A program made the translations under genes and the position numbers. From positions 3,908,501 to 3,972,500 of the forward strand of contig OY727094.1 in assembly GCA_963402885.1 (NCBI GenBank): DNA of 64,000 bases, in the 5' to 3' direction. Below, piece by piece: positions 12,726 to 24,700 of this stretch (position 1 is the stretch's first letter; every line of letters starts with the position of its first letter). The notes under the pieces are model-generated. The model was not told the DNA's origin. It saw nothing but the letters and a program-made list of their open reading frames with translations, and did not search any database. The stretch comes from Antedon bifida. Its lineage: Eukaryota; Echinodermata; Crinoidea; Comatulida; Antedonidae.

Positions 12726-15700
12726 TTAAAAGATATTAGCACATCTTGTCCATTCTTGATTTCTCTTGTTTAGCCAATACTCGTTTGTAAATTTGTAAGA
12801 CATTGTCTTGCTAAATGCATCCATTTCACGTTTAAACCACTTTGGTCTGTACACTTCATAAACTTTGCCTGAAACAGATGGAACATTGCGAATAAATTAC
12901 GAATGTGAATGATTCAATAAGTGTATTATTTTCTATATTGCAAACTTCTATCCACATTATTTGTTTTACAGAAATACTTTACATTATATATCAAGGGAAG
13001 GGCTAAAAAATAGTCAGATTTTATCAAGTTCAGCTCCTAAACATTGAAGAATAAATAGTTAATAAAACTTAATATACATAAAACATTTATTTTTTCAACT
13101 TTCTCTCAACTTTCTTTTGAAACACAAAAACAATTATCTTAACAACCTTAAGTCATCTTGGATATCATTCCACAGCTTTGCACCAAAAATTTAAAAAATA
13201 TAAGCTTTAAATAATTATTTACCTTCATCTGCATGTTGCTTAGCCTCTTCCTCTCTCTTGCGTCTTGATGCTCTTTGTTTTTCTTCTAATCGTAGCTTTT
13301 CTCTATTTGCTTCATCCCATTCACCTTGCTCCATTAGTCTCTGATCCGGTCGTCGTCTACTATCAGTTGGAGCGACTCCATCTTCCATTTCATTCAACGT
13401 CATTGTCAGCTCCCCAAAATAATACACTTTTTCTAAACCAGGTCTGCAAAGAATGATATACGTAACAAAGTTATAACTTCTTTTGCCACAGTACTACAAT
13501 AATATTTCTATCTAAGAAGCGAGTGGCCGAGTGGTTAAGATAGTGGAACCATAATTACAAGCTCACTCGCTCCATGGTTCTGGTGGTAGAACTAGTCTTC
13601 TCGGATAAGGACTATAAACCGTAGGTCCAGTGTACACATCTAGCTCATGTGCACTTTAAAGAACCTAGTACATCTTTCGAGACGAGAAGGGGGTTACCCC
13701 GGTGTACTAGTACACACACAGCCACTGATCATAACTGGGCCCTCTGGGAGACCAGTCTTTGACTGAAGAGATTACCTGTATAAATAAACAAATAAACAAA
13801 AAAAAACAATACTGGTACACTTACGGTAATGGCCTCCTCGTCCAAAGTAACTTGGATGGTCCTGTCTGGTACACCGGTTTGTCTTTACTGGATTTATCAA
13901 TTGTAATATTCAAAACTTGAGCACACTCCATTTTCTTATCCCACGTTCCTGATAGTACATATTTAGCCGTACCATGGATGTCGGTTACAACACCAGTTAC
14001 CTTCAAGTTTAAAAGTCATAGTTAGCTTAGAGAAATGTCATTAAATTCTGTTGGAATTCATTTGTATATAAAACCGTTTAAGTACCTACCTTTCTTGGTA
14101 TGTCCCTAGAGAAATAACTATAGGCTTTGAAAGTCATCCGACAAACTTCTTTTGTTGTATGATTAACGATTTCACAGTCTCCAGCCTAAAAAAGGTGATT
14201 AATTTTTTCATAATATATAATACTACAATACAATATGTAATAACAATATACATTGGGCCATGGGATAGCCAACAATAATGTCCATTGGGCTAGTAAAAAA
14301 TAATGTCCATTGGGCTAGTAAAAAATAATGTCCATTGGGCTAGTAAAAAATAATGTCCATTGGGCTAGCCAACAATAATGTCCATTGGGCTAGCCAACAA
14401 TTCTGTTCATTAAGCTAGCTAACAATGTCCATTGGGCTAGCCAACCTTGTCTGTTGAGTTAGCTAACAAGGTACACTGGACTAGCCAACCATTTTTTTTC
14501 AAAAAGTTTTTTACGATATGATAGGTAGTGGAATTTATTTTAAACAGGAAAATATGACAATTAACATTGAAACACTTACATTGTCCACCCAGAGCTTTCC
14601 AACAATTATATTATGTACAGTGAGGGGTACCTTCCTCCATGTGTAATGACTTCCAGAATTCTTAAACCTTAGATGCGTTACTCCTTGTGGAAAGATTTGT
14701 AAATACTTTCCTCGAAATTTACTAGAAATTGTGATGTCTGTCCACAGTTCCCATTGTTTTCCCTCGGCATGCATTGCAGCGGCTGGGGGGTGGTGACTAA
14801 CCTACAGAAAAAGAAACATAACTTAAAGCTCTGTCTACACTATCAAACTAGTATGACAAAAAAAGTGTGATGTGCCCAAATATGGTGGTGATATGCCCAA
14901 ATATGGAAGTGATATGACAGTATCATGATGCATATGAGCACATCACATTTTTTGTCACATAAAGTTTGATAGTGTAGACAGAGCTTAAGATGGAGGTGAA
15001 ATAGTTCCAGAGTTGTTGCCAAAACCTCAAGTAACTTTATTAAGCTCTGTACACTATCAAACTAGCTTGACGAAAAAGTGTGATGTGCCCAAATATGGTA
15101 GTGACATCATCATGTCCATTATGGGCATTTCTGACACTAAAGTTTAATTATTATTACTGTATAAAAAGATGAGAATAATAGAACCCCTCTTTTGGGACAC
15201 CCCCCATTCAGGGGACAGTTACCTGTGAAACCAACAAGGAGAAACATATGTCTTAATACTAAGGAGACACCCTATTAAGGGGTAACTCCAAAAGGTGTCC
15301 TTTTAATAGGGCCAATTCTACTGTATTCATAATATGTGTTACATATCATATCTATCACACTTTCAGTTTTATTTCATACAACATATTACACTATATATAC
15401 ATTTGTACTTATAACATAACAATAATACATTTTACATTCGTATATGGTGTATACTCAATAACTCTGAACAAAAAGCAATAATAATAATAATTTGATACGA
15501 TTGAATTTGCAAGAACAAGGAATATACTGATCACGACTCACAGCAATAGAGATTGATGAATAATAATTATGTATATTGAATTATAATCTAATTGAGTCTT
15601 GTGTTCTGAGCTTTCCAATAATCAGGCGTCAATTGTAGTGGCGCTAATGTACAATGGCAAGCGATTGGTCAAAAAAGCTCATAATAGGTAGTCAAGATTG

Positions 15701-18700
15701 ACAAGAACATACATAATTCCGACTGCAGACAATTTGAGAGGCTGCAAAAGTGGTTTTTAGTCGTTTTTGTATTTGATTGGGTTTAAAACAAAGCAGTAGT
15801 AGATTTGTTTATGCATGCAACAATTATAAAATTAGACAAAGCAAGTCTGAGTTAGAATAAGTGGTTTTTTCATTCTTTAGCAAATTCTTTTAAAAAATAA
15901 CTAACACATTACTTGCTCGGGACTTCATGAATACGCATATATTACCTTTTTTTGTTATAAAAAAACTTACTTGTTCAGTGAACGCTCTCCATCCGAGATC
16001 ACTGGTTCGATCACATTCATAGGTTTCTCCTAGCAGAGGATTGAATGGCTTAGAAGTACGATAAGACGTAGCAGCATACATTGACGTAGTGTAAGCAGCG
16101 ATATGCGCTAATTCTTCCGCCGTTGTTTTACACTCTCCAGCTCTATCTAAGATATCTGCATACTCTAAATCTTCCACAAATCTTTGTAACATTGAAAGAG
16201 GCTCATTAAAATTCACCTGAAAGAAAAAAAGTATTGTACTAATTTTGACTAAATTCACTACGCAATCAATTGTATTTATTCCCAAAACGACAGGTGGTAT
16301 ATAATACCAGAGTCATCAGCGCAAGCTCAGCGGTCTAGAGGTATGAACACCATACTAGTGATCTGGAGGTCGTGGGTTTAAGTCCGACCTGAGAATATAG
16401 GTGTTATACTGTATATTAATCTAACAGCAAATTACTGAAAAAATGCTGTGGGTATCAGTGGCTGGATCTCAATGGAAATATCATAAAATCAAATAAAATG
16501 ATCAAAATGATAATGTAAAACAGCCAGAAAAAATATCAGAGCTTTTGGGCAACACTAGTCCTTTATCAGTGCAAGTGAGAGTATGTGTTATACTGTATAT
16601 TGATATGGAAATAACAATGTTTTGACTATTTGGTCACTGAAACAAAATTACAATATTCTTCTAATTTTAATTTTCCTTGTATTTTGCTTCCCTTTTCCAT
16701 TACTTCTCCATTACTTCTCTTCCTGTTTCTAATACTTGGAATGTTACTGATGCCTTTGTATTATTATGTCGAAATGTCTGTATCTTTATATAGCTTTATA
16801 TGGTTTTTCTCATGCTGTAAAAGATGTTTGTATTTTATTGTACACAGATGATGATACTGAGAGCATTGTGTTTGTATTTTATTGTACACAAATGATGATA
16901 CTGAGAGCATTGTGTTTGTATTTTATTGTACACAGATGATGATACTGAGAACATTGTGTTTGTATTTTATTGTACACAGATGATGATACTGAGAGCATTG
17001 TGTTTGTATTTTATTGTACACAAATGATGATACTGAGAGCATTGTGTTTGTATTTTATTGTACACAGATGATGATACTGAGAACATTGTGTTTGTATTTT
17101 ATTGTACACAGATGATGATACTGAGAGCATTGTGTTTGTATTTTATTGTACACAGATGATGATACTGAGAGCATTGTGTTTGTATTTTATTGTACACAGA
17201 TGATGATACTGAGAGCATTGTGTTTGTATTTTATTGTACACAGATGATGATACTGAGAGCATTGTGTTTGTATTTTATTGTACACAGATGATGATACTGA
17301 GAGCATTGTGTTTGTATTTTATTGTACACAGATGATGATACTGAGAGCATTGTGTTTGTATTTTATTGTACACAGATGATGATACTGAGAGCATTGTGTT
17401 TGTATTTTATTGTACACAGATGATGATACTGAGAGCATTGTGTTTGTATTTTATTGTACACAGATGATGATACTGAGAGCATTGTGTTTGTATTTTATTG
17501 TACACAGATGATGATACTGAGAGCATTGTGTTTGTATTTTATTGTACACAGATGATGATACTGAGAGCATTGTGTTTGTATTTTATTGTACACAGATGAT
17601 GATACTGAGAGCATTGTGTTTGTATTTTATTGTACACAAATGATGATACTGAGAGCATTGTGTTTGTATTTTATTGTACACAGATGATGATACTGAGAAC
17701 ATTGTGTTTGTATTTTATTGTACACAGATGATGATACTGAGAGCATTGTGTTTGTATTTTATTGTACACAAATGATGATACTGAGAGCACTGTGTTTGTA
17801 TTTTATTGTACACAGATGATGATACTGAGAACATTGTGTTTGTATTTTATTGTACACAGATGATGATACTGAGAGCATTGTGTTTGTATTTTATTGTACA
17901 CAGATGATGATACTGAGAGCATTGTGTTTGTATTTTATTGTACACAGATGATGATACTGAGAGCATTGTGTTTGTATTTTATTGTACACAGATGATGATA
18001 CTGAGAGCATTGTGTTTGTATTTTATTGTACACAGATGATGATACTGAGAGCATTGTGTTTGTATTTTATTGTACACAGATGATGATACTGAGAGCATTG
18101 TGTTTGTATTTTATTGTACACAGATGATGATACTGAGAGCATTGTGTTTGTATTTTATTGTACACAGATGATGATACTGAGAGCATTGTGTTTGTATTTT
18201 ATTGTACACAGATGATGATACTGAGAGCATTGTGTTTGTATTTTATTGTACACAGATGATGATACTGAGAGCATTGTGTTTGTATTTTATTGTACACAGA
18301 TGATGATACTGAGAGCATTGTGTTTGTATTTTATTGTACACAGATGATGATACTGAGAGCATTGTGTTTGTATTTTATTGTACACAGATGATGATACTGA
18401 GAGCATTGTGTTTGTATTTTATTGTACACAGATGATGATACTGAGAGCATTGTGTTTGTATTTTATTGTACACAGATGATGATACTGAGAGCATTGTGTT
18501 TTAAGTTTTTAAATTTCACTGAAGCTTTTCTTTTCTTTTGTATATTATGTACTTCTATGGTGTTAAATGCTGAAATAAAAGATTATTGATTGATTTTATT
18601 GATTGATTATTGATACTTACTGGCATTGGTATCTTGGATAATTCCTTGCCAATGCAATTTTTCATAATACTCCATAGATTTAGACTATGATTAGGTCGTT

Positions 18701-21700
18701 CTGGAATTGTTGCTCGTCTTTTACTCAATGCCAGACCCTGTCCTGAGATAAGTGTCGAGTCCTACATAAAACAATAAATACAATAGTTAATTTTAAATTG
18801 CCAAACTCGATTTTGTTCTCATCTGAACGCATACTATAGACTAACTACTATTCTATAGTATTATAAGATTATGTAACTATACTGTAGGTTATTAAACGTT
18901 TAATTCTAGAGGAGAACCTCCTCTTAACGTTTTAAAGTAGAGGTACTGTAGGACCTTACAAAAAGCAATAAAGCTCTGCCTACACTGTCAAACTTTATGT
19001 GATAAAAAAATGTGATGTGCCCATATATGGACATGATGATGATGTCATATCACTACTATATTTGGGTATACCATATTCGGCCACATCACATTTATTTTTA
19101 TCAAACTAGTTTGATAGTGTAGACAAAGCTGCTTAGACTACTATTCTATAGTATTATAGATTATGTATTGTACTATACTGTATATACTATACATTAGTAT
19201 ATTACTAGGTGCAGTAGAGGTAGAACATTAAGCTTGGTTCCCACTAGAACGTAACGCAAGGACGTAAACGCAACGCAAGCGTTTTAACCAATGACAAGCG
19301 AAGTTATAGACAGTTAGCAATCACAAGCGAATAAGCCATCGCTTGTGATTGGTCAATTAACTTGCGTTGCGTTACGTCCTTGCGTTGCGTCGCTAGTGGG
19401 AACCACGCTTTAAAAAAAGCCATAAGACACATAACATAGAAACCATCTTTCGATTTAAAATGTATTGTATTTTTTACCTCTTCCCTTTTATCTAAGTTCC
19501 CTTTGATCGAGATGACACTAGCCTCATCTCTTTCAGGCATCTTATCTTCATCACTACTGTACTCGTCGCTGATTCGTGCTTCTCCTCCTATACTGTTACA
19601 GCTGTGTTCACTACCTTGACGTCTGCACAAATAAAAGATAAGCTCAAATTAATTTGGTGTCAAAACGCACAGAGATGATGACACAATACACAAAGGTATG
19701 TTATGTTAGAAGGAGGTTAATTTTAGGGTGTGCCTATGGAAATCATGTCGAAATTCTCTAAATATCTTTTCAGACCAAAAATTAACTTTTTATAAGATAT
19801 CATATCAGTCTTTGGTATTGAGGTACACCTTTGATATTAGTACATAATGTAGATCTATCAGAACGCAACTGATCAGTGGCTTTGTGTATTCAATACTACT
19901 AATACCTACAATAGAACTCCTCTATGGGAGACTCCTGTTCAGGGGAGACTCCTGTTCAGGGGACACTCCTGTTCAGGGGACACTCCTGTTCAGGGGAGAC
20001 TCCTGTTCAGGGGAGACTCCTGTTCAGGGGAGACTCCTGTTCAGGGGACACTCCTGTTCAGGGGACACTCCTGTTCAGGGGAGACTCCTGTTCAGGGGAC
20101 ACTCCTGTTCAGGGGACACTCCTGTTCAGGGGAGACTCCTGTTCAGGGGACACTCCTGTTCAGGGGACACTCCTGTTCAGGGGAGACTCCTGTTCAGGGG
20201 AGACTCCTGTTCAGGGGACACTCCTGTTCAGGGGACACTCCTGTTCAGGGGACACTCCTGTTCAGGGGAGACTCCTGTTCAGGGGACACTCCTGTTCAGG
20301 GGACACTCCTGTTCAGGGGACACTCCTGTTCAGGGGACACTCCTGTTCAGGGGACACTCCTGTTCAGGGGACACTCCTGTTCAGGGGACACTCCTGTTCA
20401 GGGGAGACTCCTGTTCAGGGGAGACTCCTGTTCAGGGGACACTCCTGTTCAGGGGACACTCCTGTTCAGGGGACACTCCTGTTCAGGGGAGACTCCTGTT
20501 CAGGGGACACTCCTGTTCAGGGGACACTCCTGTTCAGGGGAGACTCCTGTTCAGGGGACACTCCTGTTCAGGGGACACTCCTGTTCAGGGGAGACTCCTG
20601 TTCAGGGGAGACTCCTGTTCAGGGGAGACTCCTGTTCAGGGGAGACTCCTGTTCAGGGGACACTCCTGTTCAGGGGAGACTCCTGTTCAGGGGACACTCC
20701 TGTTCAGGGGACACTCCTGTTCAGGGGACACTCCTGTTCAGGGGAGACTCCTGTTCAGGGGAGACTCCTGTTCAGGGGAGACTCCTGTATGGGAGACTCC
20801 TGTTCAGGGGAGACTCCTGTTCAGGGGACACTCCTGTTCAGGGGAGACTCCTGTTCAGGGGACACTCCTGTTCAGGGGAGACTCCTGTTCAGGGGACACT
20901 CCTGTTCAGGGGAGACTCCTGTTCAGGGGACACTCCTGTTCAGGGGACACTCCTGTTCAGGGGACACTCCTGTTCAGGGGACACTCCTGTTCAGGGGACA
21001 CTCCTGTTCAGGGGACACTCCTGTTCAGGGGACACTCCTGTTCAGGGGACACTCCTGTTCAGGGGACACTCCTGTTCAGGGGACACTCCTGTTCAGGGGA
21101 CACGCCTTTTTAGGAAAGAGGTACTTTCAAACAAAGGGAAATGTAGGCTTTAACACTATAGCCAACTCCTATTCAGGGTACACCGATATTAAGGGGACAC
21201 TTAGGTTCTGGAGGTGTCCACTTTGGGGTTTACGGTTAATACATTTAGAGCCATTTGCTTTGTTTTCTTTGTATCGCCTTAAGAGTCTTGATCAACTAAT
21301 ACCTAAGATCTGTCTACACTATCATATTTTATGTGACAAAAAATTGTGATGTGCCCATATATGGACATGATGATGTCATATCACTACCATATTTAGGCAT
21401 ATCACTACCATATTTGGGCATATCACTACCATATTTGGGTACATCACACTTTGTGAAACTAGTTTGATAGTGCCGACAGAGCTTTAGTGTGGCTGATTTC
21501 AACACAAATTCTAACTATATTACCTGTGAGATTTTAAAGCACTTGTTCTGGGGAGTGACACTGTGAATTTGTCTGCTGGTGTTTCTTCAACTGCATCAAA
21601 AAACTCAGGATCGTCTTCGTCACTAAACTCACCAGCTGGACGATCTGTAAGAAAATAAAAAAGTTGTTTTTTAATGTTCATGTATCCTTTAAAAGATAGT

Positions 21701-24700
21701 GGTATTATATCTTTTGAAACATTTTTTTAATATATATATTTAGGCAAATTGGCAAAAGTATCCTCCTTAAAGGTGGCAATCCCGTTCATAAGACAAACAT
21801 ATACACAAGATGCTCTATATACGTAAAAAAGTCTTATTACAAGTCTTTGGAAGTGGAGTTGTAATTTGTCATTAGAAAAAATCCTGACATATGACAGGAC
21901 TTGAACCCTTTATAATAATAATAAGAATATTTATTTCATTCACATCAACCTGCAAGAAACTACAATTGATTGTGCCTATAAACTAAGTTTCATTTGAGGC
22001 TTAGAAATTTGAATAAAAACGTTAAAACAACAATTTTAAACCACTAAAATAGGACTTAATAACAGCAATTGAAAGAACTTTTTATTAACACGGACAAGAT
22101 GTCAGAACATTCAATATTAAAAGCAAGATTTCGGTATTTTTCTATTTTGAAATGTCAATTCATACAATTATGTCACCAACCTCGAGTGACATCAGAACTC
22201 TATTTTTAGGACGCATAACACAAATTGCATTTATTGTAGAGGTAGGTTAATTAACAAGACGGCACAATTACAAGGAAGCCATCAATGACCTCAATTGACC
22301 TCTCAAGATAATACTACTGCATGATTCATATGCAGAGTTTTTATTTGTATTCTGTAATTTTGGTTTCAAAACTTTCAAATTACGAACTAAAGTCGTTTTT
22401 TAAAAATCATTTTTTTGCTTTACGTTTTATGAAAAGTGATTTTGATTCAATTCAAATAAAAATTTATTTCTTTCATTTTAAAATTTAAATTTAAACATTA
22501 TAAATTATAAGATTTTCTTTTTGAGAAAAAAATATTATAATAAATCATAATGTATAAAATAGTGATTAAATTATGATGATGGTCTAATTATTATCATCAT
22601 CTAGTATAGTAATGATAATATGGTGATTATGAAGTAATGACAATGAAGAGAAGGGATTGTACTTTTTTCATTAGACACTTGACAATGACATAGAATAGAC
22701 ACTTATTGAATGTAACAACTATATTAACCCTGCTAATAAACTTTATAACTCTATCCTCATTCATTCCACATTAACACAGTATAATGTATCAAGATAATAG
22801 TTCATGTCCTCATAGATCATTTAATGGTCATTAATAGCAGAATATATACAAGCTATTAATTATTACGAGATCATACAGATACATATTATGTAGTGTATAT
22901 TAACTGTATTTTCTTGGTGAATGAAGTAACTAGCTTCTACTGTGTTCAACAGGGACAGATCTAAGGGTATTCTTTGCAATATCTATTTTGGACAGAATAT
23001 TATAATAATGTCCCTCCGCTTAAAAAATGCATGCCCCCGCACACTGCATGCCCAACAAGTCTCTTTATAACCCCCTAGTCCTGGCTAGTACTTTCTAATC
23101 AATCTTTATACTTTTTTAAACCCATTTTTACGGCTACATTCCTATAATTTAGCAATTAAAAATTGGTACTTTAATATACAGTCCCATGAAAATGTTTATT
23201 TTACAGTACTTACTGTATAACTGTAGTTAAATGGAATTTATACTATAAACTGTTTTTAACTTGATTTTGGTAGTAGATATAATACTATGACAAAAGACAA
23301 TATTAATATCTAGTAGCCAGTATATTATTATTAGTATTTTCTATATTTATAGCCAAGCTTAATTTCAAAAGATACGAAACATAATTAGTATACTGTTTAG
23401 AATCAGAATCAAGATATTTTATCATCAAAAAAGGAAGTAAGACTGAATAAATTTAGATCAGTTTTATGTTTAAACATGGAGAACTAACTTGTTTCTTCAT
23501 GGACATACATACCTACAGTACACACTCTAACTAAAATTTAGAAATATTTTAAAATACTGAAAAAAAAAAGGAGCACTACCTTTGCCCTTGCGCATCCACT
23601 TCAAACAAGAACACATGGTCAGGTTTTAATAAACTACGTAAAATATTTTATGATAATTACTTTCCTTTTAGCACACTAAATGAAGCTTAAAATAAATGAA
23701 AATTTATGGTCAAAAGAGGAGTAAAAACAGAGGCAATCTATACAAATTGACACATGCATAGTTTCACGCAACCTTGATGACGTCCGTTACCGAGATTGAT
23801 TGGCGCTCACGAATATTGATCATGGAGTAATCAATAACCTGGTGCTATGAATCAATTCACTGAATATTCTTTTTATTTCACTGTGTGTGAAATATATGTA
23901 TACACAAATTTGATGACATTTCAAATTGCTTGAATCAGCTGTTTGTTTACAGTAGCTGTGTAAGAAATCTAAGTTTATTACTACAATAAAATAAGGAACA
24001 TTTCAATAATCTTTCTGTATAATTACAGCAGGATCGACTGAAGAAGTACGACTGCTTCTATTTTTAGTATCTAATCCTAAGCTCTGTCTACACTATCAAA
24101 CTAGTTTGACAAAAAAAGTGTGATGTGCCCAAATATGGTAGTGATATGCTCAAATATGGTAGTGATATGCTCAAATATGGTAGTGATATGACATTCTCGT
24201 GTCCATATATGGGCACATCACATTTTTTTGTCACATAAAGTGTGATATTGTAGACAGTGCTTATCAGTAATAATTATCAATTTAATTTCAATTCAAGAAC
24301 ATATTTTAAAATTTATTCTCGACAAAAACAATTTCAGAAGCAAACTCAATCAAAATGGTAATGTTGTATTATTTCAAATTAATGTTCTGATTTCATAGAT
24401 TTTTTTGTATAAAAAATAATAATTATTAATTCTCTTATTTAATTTGAAAATGTTGTTACCTTCATTCCCTCGAGAATTTAAGGAAAAAAAGTGAAAAACA
24501 TCTGATTTATATTCAAGAGGATTTAGTAGTGATGTAGTACAGTACGTTTTAATTTTGAATTAAGGGTATATTATATTTGATTAACTTTACTATTTTAATT
24601 ACCAGTGAACTCCTTTTTAAGGGGACACCTTCAGGAGCTAACATGTCCACTTAACAGAGAAGTCTCCTGATGGTATGTGCCCTGTAAAGAGGAGTTCTTT

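Noticed and set aside
13518-13580. tRNA-Ser/Leu-like gene
   Set aside because: Only the A-box half fits; no cloverleaf or B box at the right place, and the sequence continues into a repeated SINE body.
16325-16400. tRNA-like fold with A and B boxes
   Set aside because: Continues into the SINE-B body that recurs at 54378 and 60882; a SINE head, not a functional tRNA gene.
16815-21110. CRISPR-like repeat arrays
   Set aside because: The repeats are contiguous with no unique spacers and lie in introns of an animal gene; they are minisatellites.
19884-21349. Two overlapping 409-aa ORFs and a 186-aa ORF, plus strand
   Set aside because: They are translations of the 17-nt minisatellite, open in every plus-strand frame because the unit has no stop and 17 is coprime to 3. 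No homology, antisense to OSBP, inside an intron.
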